A stretch of 64,000 bases of DNA, from contig OZ017797.1 in the NCBI GenBank assembly GCA_963969395.1, forward strand, positions 17,112,001 through 17,176,000, written 5' to 3'. The position numbers and the translations under genes are program-made. The stretch's first letter is position 1. Every line of letters starts with the position of its first letter. The notes below the pieces were generated by a model. The model did no database searches and was not told the DNA's origin. It worked only from the letters and a program-made list of their open reading frames with translations. The stretch is from Pseudoscleropodium purum. Lineage: Eukaryota; Streptophyta; Bryopsida; Hypnales; Brachytheciaceae. Of this stretch, positions 33,920 to 47,099 are shown in pieces.

Positions 33920-35530
33920 GAATGTTTTTGTCATTTAGGAAGATAGAAATCACAAGGATTGCAATTTAAAAAAAAAATTTATGCCTTGAATTGAAATTAT
34001 TATGAATTTTGAAAGTCGGCAATTGGTTCAAATCTATAGTCAACATGTAGAGTCTTCCAATTTTGATCATTCAAGAACTACTTTCCCCTCACTACTTTGA
34101 GATAATCGCATGTCATGACTTGATTAGTCTTAACTTTGAAATTGAGAAAAAACTTATTCAAAGCTTTGGTTGAAAATTTATTCCAACCTTGGTTGGAAAT
34201 AGTGCACCCTTTAGGTTGGGGATGGGTCCTTGGTTGGCAATCGGTGGTTCTATCGTAGTGTGAAAAGGGATGCTACGCGATCCTGTCTCCTCCAGCGTGG
34301 ACATCCCTCCCGGAACGGCTCAGAAACACAACACAAAGAGTGTACGAATTCCACGCTTCGCTCGGCTTACTCCCCGCGCTTCCCACACTCTGCCACACTC
34401 TCCAAACTCTTGCTCCCCACAGTTGCCGTGCGCTTGCCACCGATCGCCATGACCGCCCGTCTCCGACGACCTTAAGTGATCAGCCATGGTCTTAATCAAG
34501 CGCGATGCCGTCTTCCCTCAGCAGCAATCGCAGGTCCTCGCGGAGCCGCCGCGAGTCCAATTCACTCGGATTATCCCCTTCGACAGGGAGCTCAAGAATC
34601 GCGCATCAGGTACTCCACAATCCAATCCTCTGCCGGTTTTAGGGTTCATTGGAATCAGACAAGTTTAGAATTCACGGACTATGTAACTTGATTTCTTTGT
34701 CCAAACATTTTGGAGTGTGTTTTTTGGTGAAAAGAGAAGACGCAGTCGAGGTCAACGCGGTTTTGCGTCACGTGATTTGAATGCTTGTGCAATTAGGTTT
34801 GATTTATCAAATTGAGGGTTCTGGTGTTCTCGAAGGGTCTCCACTCTAGAATTTGGAATTGTTCCGCATTGAAGGGTTTAATATCAAGCATAATTAGGTT
34901 GATGCAATGCTGGTTCCAAATCGAAAGCGAACCCCAGGTTGAGCTTACACTGCGTAGATTCTCCTTTGCTTGTGTTGGTTCTGAAGCTGCTGTTGGAAGT
35001 TGGATTGAATTCGTGTTCTGGCCAAGTAGCATCTGTGGAGATTGAATCGGATGAGTAGTGGTGGGGTTGCGTATGAGTTGCTGTGGGATTTTTGTAACCT
35101 AAGACAAGAATGAAGGCTTCAATCAAGTCTTAGATTGCGAGTGACGGATATAGAGAGGTGGATGAAAAGCATTATGATTAATAGGAGGAGTTGGGAGTTC
35201 ATAAATTTAGCAATGTGGCAATCGATTGTTCCCAAATCTCGATTTTGAGTCCGAGAGTGTCGTCTCAAGGTTTCAGTTGAGTTAGGTTGTGGTTCATAGA
35301 CATAGAGAGATGACTGATGACCAATTGGGACTATCACCTTCACGATTTAAGCCACACGGAATTGTTTTTTGTTTTCCGAATTGTCCTGGTGCAATTTTCA
35401 GCCCTTGAATAGTGTAGCATCGAATTGCATTGCCCAAATTTCGTCCATTCTTGGAGCATAAGTCTCGACTCTTGCACCTCCTATTTTGTCCAACAAGCTA
35501 TCCCCAAACTCTTGTCTTGATCTTGCAACT
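33920..35530 (+). promoter_or_regulatory. Intact upstream region of the ferric reductase gene
   Basis: This is the undecayed copy of the segment whose other copy is split over 3550-32160. It is clearly GC-richer at 34260-34620 than its surroundings. It probably holds the promoter and a 5' leader exon of the downstream gene. A leader donor at 34609/34610 (CATCAG|GTACTC) and a strong acceptor at 35814-35815 (ttttgtgtag) would make a 1.2-kb intron in the 5' UTR. Confidence 0.5.
34486..34609 (+). other. Possible 5' leader exon or upstream ORF
   Basis: An ATG at 34486 opens MVLIKRDAVFPQQQSQVL and stays open to a good donor after 34609. Spliced to the acceptor at 35815 it would continue in a different frame from the ferric reductase, whose frame has a TGA just before its ATG at 35826. 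It is therefore either a uORF, a non-coding leader, or the start of another product. The decayed copy at 13485 has lost the frame. Confidence 0.35.
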
Positions 35531-35825
35531 CGTTGAAAAGCATGCACTTATTTTAGACCTTCGACTTCCCTGGTCGTCCAATTTCCCTTTAGAGTTTGCA
35601 TGAATTCCAATTTTTTTACTAATATTAATGTCATAATGGCTCTTTATTTTATCAAAAAGTAATTAAGGTCAGAACTTTTTGCCACATGTTCGTCTCCCGT
35701 TGGTTTCAGCTTTAGAATGATTTTATATTTCTTTCCTTGAAATTTCATGTTGGCTTTGAAATCGTTGGAAGAGAGCGCTCTCTATGGTAGTAACTATTTT
35801 AGATGTTTTGTGTAGGATTTGAAGG

Positions 35826-38800
35826 ATGCATTCTGGTTACCCCACCTTTTCCACAGGCTGCAAAACTGAGACTGGGAGCATTGAATTGCCCGTGGTTGCA
35901 GCTTGGGACCGGAAGCCCGCGAAAATGGCGAAGGAGTTTGGTACGCAATCCAGTTTCGGTACTGAGGACGAAAACAGAAAAAATAGGAGCCTCGAGTTGG
36001 GATGGACCTTGACTGTCGCGAAATGGGGACTTCCTTTGTCCACGTGCTTGTTCTTTGGATGCTATGTGGCTGTCCTTGCAGCTTTCCCAGTTGGTACTTT
36101 GCAGAGTTGGAAGAAGAATCTCTTACTGAAGATGGCGGACACACCGTTTGGTTTGGGTGGTAAGCATTGCCTTGTGCATATTTTCCTCTTCTCCAATTAC
36201 CAGTGAATTAGGAGACATGGTTGATTGCTCATATGCTCCTTCGTACACATATAAATTGGTTCACGCACTTTGGTTTGAATAGTGCAAATTGATTTGTTAA
36301 TCAGGAGTTAAAGTAGTGTCATCCTGACCTGTTTTGCAGTGTAAATCACTGCCGATGTAATCAGGAGCTAAAGTAGTCGACTGCAGACTACTTAGCTCCT
36401 GATTACATAGGCCATCCATCCAATCTTTATAAATATTCTGATATCGTGATATCTTTTGAATTCGTTCCTTGCAGGAGGTATGCTCCTACTTTTTGCTGCA
36501 CCGTTGCTTGTACTCGCACTTTTAGCGATCATTAGTCTGGAGGTCTCCCCTCGAACGTCAGCTTTCACGTAAGGTTACATTCTCCATAGAATGATATACT
36601 ATTGAGATTGCTTTCCCAGTCCGTGAGTATATTTATCAATCGTGAGGCTATCGACTGTGTTACCTTCTTAGTCTCGTCTCGTATATTAATTTCGGATTGA
36701 TTGATTATAGTTTCAGAATGAAAAGATGTGGGCCATACGTGAATGTGCAGCAAGCAGAAGGTGAAAGGTAGAGCTAGCTGGCAAAAACTTCCTGTTGTCA
36801 CAGGAGGTCGGATGGGCATTGTAACTGCTGCTGAGATGCTTTGGATCATTTTGTTCCTGGTCATGTTTTGTTGGATGATGGCAAACTATTTGATTCGGGA
36901 TTTAAAAGCTTTTGAGACCATGAAGTTGAAACCCTCCGAGACGATGTAAGTCCCCTATCTGGCTATCTGTAATATTGAAATACATGGGTTGCTCAGTGTC
37001 CTTGTTCTTATACTGCGGATTAGTGTGATCTTGACAAGTAAATAGTGTCTAGAAGATCAGCGGAAGTTTCAATTTTTGGATCTGATTGTCTTTGGATTTT
37101 CTATGACAGGTGGGGTAAGGAGCTGAAGAAAATTGGGTTGCATTTGGGTTTCATTGGCGTAGTATGTTTGAACCTATTATTCCTACCTGTTTCTCGGGGA
37201 TCTGTTCTTCTTCGGGCCATAGACATTCCATTTGAGCATGCAGTCAAGTACCATATGTGGTTGGGTCACTTCATGATGACCTTATTCACGCTCCATGGCC
37301 TCTCCTACATCATTGCATGGTATTCCGAAGACCGTCTGTTCAAAGTAAGTTCTAATAAGAGGCTTTTTTCCAGATATTAGCAGGGTTTTCAGAAAATTGA
37401 AATTTTCACTCATTTTCGGTTATCTTTTATGAATAGTTGTGCAATGTGAAAATGGCAATTCCGTAGGTCAATTGCAATTTTGGAAAGACATCGTCATTTA
37501 CTTCACTGAATATGTTGAAGGGTGAGAATTTGTATTCTAAATCTAAATAATTTAGAGAGTGACATAGGTACATATCACCTTGCAAGTAGGTACAAGCAAG
37601 CGACCGTTAGGGTGTCCTGTCCATTAATTGTGTTGTGATTATCTTGCCTTCCCTATAATCAATCTCCCTATGATGTCTAATACGGAGTAATCCTTGAAAT
37701 AATCTAAATTTTCATTGATAACCATGCTAATGTGCGTTTGTTCAAAGCATTTCATTCTGGCTCAAATCTGGTCATACCAAGTGTATCTCTTAACCGAAAT
37801 ATAAAGGTATTCTATCTATCTCTTACTTTAATATGCTGGATGTTCGCAGATATTTGATTGGGCACCCCACAAGGTTGCAAATCTTGCTGGAGTTATAGCC
37901 TTGACGGCTGGCATTACAATGTGGATTACATCTATTGGATGGGTTCGAAAGAAATACTTCGAAACTTTCTATTGGTTCCACCATCTCTACGTGGTATTTG
38001 TATTGTTTATGGCATTTCATGTTGGAGATGTGCTCTTCAATATCACATTCTGTGGAATATTTTTCTTTGTCTTCGATCGCTTTCTGCGCTTCTGCCAATC
38101 GAGAAGTAGTGTTGGAGTTCTTTCAACCAAGTTGCTACCTTGCGGGACTTTTGAGCTGACATTAGCCAAGCCGCCTGGTACATCAGCACCTCCTTTTTCT
38201 CTTGCTGTTTCCCTTCCTGGTGTGTGTTATCAGTGTACGCTTTGCTGTGTGTTTCTTTGTTTGAAGCCAAGTGCGAAAATGTCTGTGGTCTGGAACTCTT
38301 ACGGTAGTTTAGAGAAGATAAAAAATATCACTAAGGGTTAGTTGAGCTTACAACTATCCGGACCCTTCTCAGTGTACTTTACTCAATTGATTCTTTATTC
38401 TTTAAACATGGAAACTCGATTTGAAATGAATTAGTTGAAATAATTATTTGTAAATCACGTTGTTAATCTGGAAATCCAAGTTCTCACACTAAGATTGCAT
38501 TGTGCAGGTTTAAAATATCATGCACTAAGTTACATATATCTCAATGTTCCTGGAGTTTCCAAATTACAATGGCACCCATTTAGTGTGTCCTCCAGTCCTT
38601 ATGATGGAGATAACTGGCTCAAGGTCTTGATAAAACCTTCCTACGGAGGATGGACTCATCAATTACAAGATCTGGTCTCGACAGTTATAAAAACAGGGCG
38701 ATGCCCTTCAAATATTAGTGCCGCTGTTGAAGGTCCATATGGTCATGAATCTGACTTTTATCTTCAGTAAGTTCAAAGCCTTTGCCTTCTTCAAGCCATC

Positions 38801-40292
38801 TAACTTGAAACCTTAACGAAGGGCTTTGAATTGCACAATCATTTGTTCTGATGGTACTGCCAAATGTGGGAATTATCCTGTTCATTCGTTATCTAGTCCT
38901 CTGCTTTTCGCGGTGGACATGTACCTCATACCTAGATAGCTTTCTTGAATGTAATTTGGCTTGACCTTGCCTGCGGGGATTGAAAGGCAAGTTTGATTGA
39001 CAGGAACATTCTGTGTTCTACCCAGGAACACAGTATGTCTGTAAACTTAATGCGACCTTGGTGTATAATTGGATCATGTCGATCGAAACTGATGATGAAT
39101 TGGTTTGCTCTATAGACACGAGACGCTTATACTGGTGGCAGGAGGAATTGGCATCTCGCCTTTTGTGGCGCTTCTACGCGAGTTGCTTCAGCGATGTCAA
39201 CGAGGGCAACCCAATCTTCCATCGAGTGTACACCTGATTTGGGCAGTACAAAAATCAGAGGAGCTTCAACTCCTTGATTTGGTACCCGCATCTTCCATCT
39301 GTCCTGATTACAAATTGAAGTTAAACCTCCAAGTCCGTGCCTTTGTTACCCGTGAGACTTCACCTCTTAGCTTAGAGCGTGATCCTGAAACACAAGAGTT
39401 GCATCAACCAGACGACTTCAAGAGATCCCCTATTCTAGTCAGTTTGAATAACGCTGAAGCTTTTAAACATCCTATGTCAAATATATCGGGTGCTGGAAGT
39501 AATCTGTGGATTACTGCATGTTTCCTTGCTTCATTTCTAGGATATATCACTGTTTTCCTCGTGATCGATCTTATCATAGGGCAGCCATTTGAACAAGTGG
39601 AAGAAGGGAACCCTAGTGAAGGTATATCACAGTGGGTGAAGGGCCTGATTAATGTGATCAGTATGGTTCTGGGAGTAGTGATATTCGGGGGTTTCGTCGC
39701 ATCACTGTGGAACTTCTTGGGGAGATTACATCCGACTACGTCAGGGGTTGCTGAAGAGAGCACTCATCTTTTGTCTACTTCAGATAATGATGGAACAGTG
39801 TATGCCAACGAGAGTGCAGATCGACTGGTGCATCCATCCAATACTCATTTTGGACATAGGCCTAATGTGAGAGGTAAGTAAGATTTTCCCTCATCTGTCT
39901 GAATCTATTTCGATGGAGACATCAATTGTATGTTTGGGATAGTCTCTCTGAATATTCTCTATCCTAAGAAGATGTCAGTGTCGTAATCTGTGCAAATGTC
40001 TCAATTTTCAGAATTGTAAACCCTAGAAATAGTCAGTTAATTCTAAAGGTCAGGCAATATACACGGATGGTTTGTGTTGCAGTCATTGACTTCTGAATGG
40101 TGTCATGCATTTGCAGACCTTTTTGATGGTTACGCCAAGCTACAAAGACCTGGTGCAAACGCAGGGGTTTTAGTCTGTGGTCCCGAAAGTCTTCTGACCA
40201 GCGTTGCAGAAACATGCCGAGCTTTCAACACAGTCAACTACGACCTGAACAGAGTGGCGTTTAGCTACCATTCTGTTAGTTTTGACCTCTAG
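35826..40292 (+). CDS. FRO: Ferric-chelate reductase, FRO6/7-like
   Basis: Membrane flavocytochrome that passes electrons from NADPH through FAD and two hemes to Fe(III). Eight coding exons join in frame: 35826-36159, 36475-36568, 36751-36945, 37110-37344, 37850-38177, 38508-38766, 39116-39873 and 40117-40292, giving 792 residues. Candidate heme-binding His pairs are His256/His270 and His330/His343. WHPFSVSSSP is the FAD-binding motif, LVAGGIGISPF the NADPH-binding motif, and the C-terminus is FSYHSVSFDL, typical of the FRO/NOX family. Several hydrophobic membrane spans lie before and between the hemes, and two more follow in exon 7. A TGA just upstream of the ATG fixes the coding start after the last leader acceptor. 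The absence of EF-hands and the sequence DIPFEHAVKYHMWLGH favour FRO over respiratory burst oxidases. Plasma membrane or plastid location cannot be decided. Confidence 0.9.
36355..36408. repeat. Short perfect-type hairpin in a ferric reductase intron
   Basis: The arms 'atgtaatcaggagcta' (from 36355) and 'tagctcctgattacat' (to 36408) pair almost completely, with about 23 bp of stem and one extra base. A diverged copy of the left arm lies at about 36297-36320. It is in the first coding intron. It may be a remnant of a small inverted-repeat transposon; the stem is short for a plant miRNA precursor. Confidence 0.6.
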
Positions 40293-41683
40293 TGCTGCAC
40301 CCCTTGCCCTTGTAAAGTGTTACCCCGGGGCCATGTGCAGACCACATTTACCCATTAGGTTTAGAAATTCACCTGCTAATTCTAAAGCAGGTAGCGAAAA
40401 GGGTAACTCTTTTCTTTTCACTCATTTATATCAGTTCAGCAGTAGCTGGCAGTGATTTAGACGTGTAATTATTAGACTAGATTCTGTATAGCAATATTCA
40501 ACTAAGCTGATTGTTGCCAAGGGTCAAACGATTGAGGCAAGATACTTTGCCTCTATTATTAGTGGTTAAAAAGTTAACAAATAGGATTCCGAGGTTAGAG
40601 AAACTAACTTCTGTAGGCGTTGCAATTTTATTCTAAGTTGGAAAGAAATTGGGAAGCTTGACATCTACTTGCATGTTGATTTGCACATAGCAAATCAACA
40701 AAATTAACTAAAAAGTTTGAGCGTTTGAATGTCTGACTCAGCTTTGATGGGATCAGTTTTCAAGGAACCTTGAAGATAGAATCTCCAATACTTATCTAGC
40801 AACCAATTTTTTTGATGTCATTCTCTTAGTCTACAAGGGATGCAATGATCAAACAAAAATTTGTACTCAATCACAATATATTTACACTGGAAAAATTAGA
40901 TATTGGTGCTGTAGAAAAAATGATTAGAATTTTTTTGGTGTATTCTACAACCTATGATGTGACTGAAAATTGGTATTTTGTCAAAACATAGTATATTGAA
41001 CATGAGAATGAAAGATTGGAGTGGGGTGACTACAAGCCAGGTTGAAAGACCTAACCAAATGTTCACTGTAGGTAGGCATCAAAGGCAGCGCTGCAGGCTA
41101 GCACATCCACATCCTTACCACAATACACAACGCAATCAAGTTTCATGCTTTTATGCAATGTGAAGGATTGAACTCGAGCTCAGAATCATGAACGGGTGAA
41201 GAATTAGACAAAATCAGCAAAGATCAGCATGCACTCAACCAAATCCTCCTGAACTACGGTTTATAAGAGAATACCAGAGCCATCTACAAAGGAACCCTAT
41301 TAAGCAATCACGATAGTTACTCTCATCGTCAACTATTTCATAAGAATGTAAACGAAATACAAGAGATCCCACATGTTACAAAACTGGGATGCAATGCTAA
41401 ACAGTCATTAAATATTGTAAACTATTCTGATTGGATATACTTAGTATGAAAATTAAGCCGCTGCGATCCCTAAGACTTATGTGCCAATAGGCTCCCATAC
41501 TTGCCCCAAGTATCTAAGACTAACACTCAAACGTCGAAATAATTTAATTCTTAGGTACCACTTGGAATTCTCCGCAACTCATGATGACTGTGGAGATGAC
41601 ATGTGGTAAATCATTCAAGTTATAATTATTCTCTGCCGGAACTGGGGTCAAAACGGGACATGGAGAATGAACTTGCAAAGTTA
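40293..41683. other. Intergenic sequence between converging genes
   Basis: 3' flanks of the ferric reductase (plus) and acetylornithine aminotransferase (minus). No further gene or clear repeat seen. Confidence 0.55.
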
Positions 41684-44600
41684 CTACTGTAACGAGAACA
41701 TACAGCTCTCTAGAATCCCGACAGCTTGGTCGATTTCTTGGTAGGAGATAACGAGGGGAGGCGCAAGGCGAACAATATCACCCTTACCGGCTGTGAGAAT
41801 GAGGAGTCCTGCCTTGAGAGCAGCAGCTACAAGGGGTGACGCAGGAACATCAAGTTGAATGCCCACCAGAAGCCCCTCCCCTCGCACTTCCTTCACGTGA
41901 GGATTCTTGCCCAGTTTCTCCCGGAGCTGCGACTGGAGGTAGGCACCTTTCTGTGATACACTCTCTAAAAAGCCTGGCGCCTGCACACGATGGGATCATC
42001 AAGTGAGGATTTTTGTCCAGCCAACACTGAATTATCCTCCTAGGGTTTCGCAATGCTGAGCACAACTGTAGAAGGAAATTATGAGTGAACATAAAATCTG
42101 TGGAAACCTGATGGAGCCAAGATCATACCTGGATGCGGTCCAGAACAGCCAGTGCTGCATGGCACACAAGAGGACCTCCCGCAAACGTGCTCCCGTGATC
42201 TCCAGCTGCAATGCTAGAAGCTACTCTCTCTGTTACGAGAACAGCTCCAATAGGTAGTCCACCAGCCAAAGGTTTTGCTAATGTCATGATGTCGGGTTTC
42301 ACATCATAGGCCTCATGAGCCCAAAGGCGACCAGTACGACCAAGCCCACATTGTATCTGACATGCACCAAACTCCAATGTTAACCAGGTGACTCTATAAT
42401 CTCCCCTAATCCATGAGTCAATCCTACAATCCCAAAATATTGTGAACATGCAATGAGGGAGAGCTAGTGATCGATAACGACCACTTACCCAAGAACCGAT
42501 GCTCACAAGCATTGATCCAGTGTCATGCTCTGGAGCCTGGTATGAAAATTCTACATGAACTATCTCATAAACTAATGACCTCAACTACATGTAATTCTGC
42601 TTAAGTTTCAGAAAGTTAGCAGGCAGTTCCAATTAGCAAACGCAGGAGTGAATAATTTCATGCACACCCTAGGAATACCTCATCAAAAATAAGAATTGTG
42701 TCCGTTTCATCACAAATCTCTCGCAGTCCTTTGAGAAAGGCAGCGGAGGCAGAATTTATTCCTCCTTCACCCTGCAATGGTTCAACAAATACAGCCGCAG
42801 TCCGACCAGCAACAACTACTTGTTTAACAGCTTCCAGGTCTCCAAAAGTCAAGAAATGAGCGCCTGCAGTTCAATAAAGACTTCAGAACTACGAAAAAGG
42901 ATTCAAGAATTGCTTCGCACCCAAGCAATCCAGACAGATGTCACATATCCTCATTATTTTTGTGACTAAAAGATACAGGTGCCACATATGAAAGCAATTC
43001 AGCATGTAAGGAAATAATTATCAACGTGTACTGCTTAGATATTGTAAGAGGACTAACGAGGCATACCTGGCACTAATGGTTCGAAAGGAGTCCTATATTG
43101 CACTTTGCTTGTAAGAGAAAGTGCTCCAAGCGTCCGCCCGTGAAAACCATTGGTGAAGGCTATAAACTCTGTGGCTCCTTGTGAGCTTCCGCCGCTCTTT
43201 TTTGCCAACGCATGATGGTACTTCCGTGAAAATTTCATTGCTGCTTCATTAGCTTCAGTGCCCGAGTTGGCCATGAAAACCCGGTCCGCGAAAGACGATC
43301 CGACGAGACGCTCAGCTAGTTTCACCTGAGAAAACCATCAAATCTTGTAACCATAAAGGCAGGATCTCGAAACTCATATGAGTTCCTTGGGAAAAAATGG
43401 ACTTGGTGTCATATGACATGCTATTTATCTTTCACAGTCCGAGCTAGATCATCTACACGATGATCTAACAACTTCATCCTCAGGTGATAATCTAAAATAA
43501 TTACAGATCTGATCGCGTCTCTAAATACCAATCCCTGTTACCAGCAGCAACTCACCTGTTCATACAAAAGGATATACGAATTAATTAACACAAGAGGTGC
43601 TATCCAGACTTGGATAAATGTCTATTGTCACTGATGTTTTTGAATGGAATACTATTGTCTGATGTCACTCATTGTGGCTACAACCTCCCACTTTAAATCT
43701 GTACAGGAAATTCATACATAATGAGAAATTTGATCTTACCAAACTTATCCCTCGTACAGCTTTCCACAGCTCTATACATCTCCAAAAATCACATTCCTAT
43801 ATGTGTTAAAATTCTTATATTAACACAAAAGGTATCCTGTACCTCATAGGATTAACTAGTGCAAAGTCACTTAGGGTGTTTACCTGTGGTACGGTATGAA
43901 AGAGGTTGCTGACGTGAGCGAGCTTCCCTGCCTGTTCAGTAACTGCTTGAACCCAGGCCGGGTCCCCATGTCCAAGAGCATTCACTGCGATTCCTGCTGT
44001 CAAATCCAAATACTCCTTGTTTTCGGTGTCATACAATTTGCAACCCTCTCCTCTGACAAACACCACAGGTGACCGGGCATATGTTTGCACAAAAAGCCGG
44101 GACTCTGCCCCAATGATATCCTGTCAGAAAGCGAGCATTTCCTTTTATTTAACACATTGTTTCATAGACAGATAAGATGAAGTAAACACCGACATCATAA
44201 TACACACAACACGTGATTTTAGATTGGCTCATCTTTAGGGTTGATTTGTCCGGATAAGCTTGGATGACGAGACATTAGACCATGCTTTAAGAATCAAGCA
44301 ATGTGGTTGGTCAAACGTTGGAGAGTTGTCCTTAAAAACTTTACACTATTACACTTTGTCTTGACGGCTACGACGAAACTATCTTAACAACGCATGATAA
44401 AATGACGTAGTTGCTTACATGGCGATACTATTTGTGGGTGATCTTCTCTGTTTGACCATTTTGTAGAATGGTACAAATATCATCAGACCAAAAAGTGGTC
44501 AAATGGACGAGCACTACCGGTAGTCCTCAACTAACCTATTTATTTTATAATCTCTTGCCAGCTTGTCACATGATCACCAAATAGTGGTGTCTTGGCCACA

Positions 44601-45449
44601 ACTTTTTGCTTGTCCTCAAACCCTTACCCGAAGAAGTGGAAACCAGCCCACGGTATTATGCAAGTACAATTAAGGAAATTAAAAATAAATAAATTCTGGA
44701 GAAAACTGAGGCCTTCACAGTGTTGGACCAAAACATGTAGAGACCTATATTCGGCACACTAGTTACATAGTTACATCATACATCCAGAGAAACAAATAGC
44801 ACTACAAAGCTCCTCCAGTCCTGGAAATTTAATTCAACGAGTGGTGGAAGGCTTGTACTCATCAGAAGTAGAAAGCCAACAACGAAGCTTATCCCCTTAG
44901 CTCCTGAATTCTTTCTTGAATTTTTGCATATTTTTGCTTAATCTTTATAAATATACATTATAAAACTCAATTTCATCAAATTCATGATATAGAAAGTGCC
45001 CTCAACCCTCTCTGTTCATCATCCAGAATTGGAACGTCGGAGCGCTAAGGGGCTTAAATAGCATTCTCAAGTGAACTGAATACTTACCGCAGCCTGAAGC
45101 TCCGCAGGATTTGCACTCCAAGTGGTGGGAGCTGGGAACACGCACCCAAAGAATAGATCAGAAAGTCACCTCCAATGGTGAACGGTATCTTCAACTTCAC
45201 AGCCTAACCAGAGAATTAGCGAAGCAAGGTAAAAGGATACTAAATTGTACGGCACAGCAACATACCTGTCTTTTCCGCTGGTTCTGCAATGCATCGAGTC
45301 AAAGACGGAAATCTTCCATGAGAAGCCGACAACTTCGGAAGAAGACAACCTGCAGAGGAGAAGCAAGCGGAGGAAGATAGAGTCCGCGTGATTGGAGCAC
45401 TGCAAAGAACCGTCGAAGAGATATTCGATACTACAGCCGTGGCGTCCAT
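41684..45449 (-). CDS. Acetylornithine aminotransferase, probably plastid-targeted
   Basis: PLP-dependent class III aminotransferase of arginine biosynthesis (N-acetylornithine with 2-oxoglutarate). Seven coding exons join in frame on the minus strand: 45449-45266, 45131-45088, 44120-43884, 43325-43067, 42863-42679, 42356-42129 and 41980-41684, giving 477 residues. The first about 65 residues are rich in Ser, Ala, Thr and Arg with few acids ([19 protein letters not shown]), as in plastid transit peptides. The mature part shows [12 protein letters not shown] (PLP phosphate), [20 protein letters not shown] and [13 protein letters not shown] with the PLP lysine at about Lys331. It aligns better with ArgD/WIN1-type enzymes than with ornithine aminotransferase or GABA transaminase. 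A non-coding first exon likely ends at 45549, with the leader resuming at 45458. Confidence 0.92.
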
Positions 45450-45457
45450 AGCTACCG

Positions 45458-45610
45458 CCTGCAAATTCAGGGTTTAGGGTTTAACTCGGATCCTACAAAG
45501 ACACACCAGATTGGCCATTCTCGGAACAGAAAGCAGAAGTCTACGTACCTTCAGACGCGATATTAGTAGCTAAGGCAGGGAACCATCCATTTTCAGTGGG
45601 TTGAAAAGTC
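45458..45610 (-). promoter_or_regulatory. 5' leader of acetylornithine aminotransferase with a small intron
   Basis: On the minus strand a good donor (CTGAAG|GTACGT, exon end 45549) and a good acceptor (tttgcag, exon resumes 45458) frame a 90-nt intron just before the ATG at 45449. The transcription start would lie near or upstream of 45600. Inferred from splice signals only. Confidence 0.4.
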
Positions 45611-46105
45611 ACCCACGGACAATGCCAGTGTCATTCAAACACAAGCATTTAAACACACGACTTGTAACAATATGTTTAAATGACTTCTACGTTCTATCTA
45701 TGCTCCCGTGCTTCCGTGAGATAAATTGTCGATGCAATACTCACGGTTCAACGGTATTCAGACTTGTGATTATGACCCTACTACTTCAATCTTCAACACC
45801 TCAAAACCTCTTCAAAGAGTATCCAAATAACACATATTTGAGTGCGCTGGAATCCTCTCCAAAATGCGGACAAACTCCACTCAAAAGAGCTGAAATCCAC
45901 CGATATGTATAACTACCTCAAAACTAAAAATACAGGTGACACTTATGCATCCCTAATTCGAGCTTCTGAACAGGATTCAAAAAATGGCTTAAATCCCCCA
46001 TTCTTTCGGCAAACCCCTTCTCCGTGGAAGAATTCAAAAAAAGCAAAGCGAACTGAACTGAACAATGCGATTGCAACAGAAGTAACTTAACATTCGGTTG
46101 CGTAC

Positions 46106-46207
46106 CTTGAAGGCCGAAGTACGGGCAACACTCAGAGCGTACTCCACGCTTGATGGATCTTGAAGCAACTGATCCGGCGCAGCTGTTGAATTAATAAGTT
46201 CCGGAAA
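46106..46207 (-). other. Possible isolated exon
   Basis: A 102-nt stretch with acceptor ctctctgcag and donor AAG|GTACGC is open as exactly 34 codons (starts FPELINSTAAPD, ends ALSVARTSAFK). It is GC-richer than its surroundings. I do not recognise the protein and could not connect it to a start or to the neighbouring aminotransferase gene. It could be part of a small unannotated minus-strand gene starting near 46400 or an alternative leader exon. Confidence 0.3.
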
Positions 46208-46399
46208 CTGCAGAGAGACCAGGTTTATAAAGAATTTTGCATGAAGAATTTTAAAGTTGGCGTGACGGCCACGCAAATTCCGAATTCCAAATCCAGGAAT
46301 GAGGTGCCCGCCGCACGCACACAGTAAGCAGCGACTGTTGTCGCAGGATGGAGCTGCCGCAGCCCAGCCAGATGCGACAGCCACTGCCTTCCGTCACTA

Positions 46400-47099
46400 C
46401 AGTACTGAGTAAGTCATTCTCATCGCGAATACCGACCAACGTTCATCCAACACATTCATCAAAAAGACCATCCACAAAATTCATCCAAGAGTCCATCCAT
46501 ACCATTCATCCCAACCTGGGAGTGCTTGTTCTTATCGCAGAGGTGGAGGATAAGTCACAAGGCTAGGGAGCTTCATGGGAATGAGCGCTTGCGGTTAGAG
46601 GACAGGAGCCTCAGTTATGGGTGCTTGCACCATGTCCTAGTTGTGCACACTATTCTAGTTGTTTCTCTCCATTAAAATACTATAAGATATTTCAAAAAAA
46701 TATATATTTGACATGCACTACATTAGTATATAGAACAGAGGTCTTGGGCCACCAAGCTACAATAGGACATTGGATTCTACAAAGTTAGGATCACCCAAAT
46801 TGAAGCGAGTAGTAGAAGTAACAAAGGAGAAGTAAAGGCTTATTGCACGCTTTTCAAGGTGTACACATTGAAAATAGTTCACGGTTGTAGAAAATCTACT
46901 AATTCAACTTTGATATCTTATATTGAACTTTTGCATATTATATAATGAAATATGGTTCTTAAATTTCACCCAATTTTATTACAATTTGTTTTTGTATGAC
47001 TAAAAAATGAGAGGTTTCAGACACTCAATAATTCTTGTTATATAAATTTGCTTGATTTAAGGTCCATATACTAGTATCATATGTGTTGTTGCCACAAAT
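46400..47099. other. Intergenic AT-rich sequence
   Basis: No supported gene. A short run at 46440-46510 repeats a 'ttcatcca' phrase about five times (roughly every 12-20 bp), a small imperfect tandem repeat. Confidence 0.45.

Noticed and set aside
34486..36012. Joining the exon at 34486-34609 in frame to the ferric reductase
   Set aside because: The phase leads into a different frame that stops at 36012 and lacks the conserved first membrane segment; the ferric reductase frame has a TGA just before 35826.
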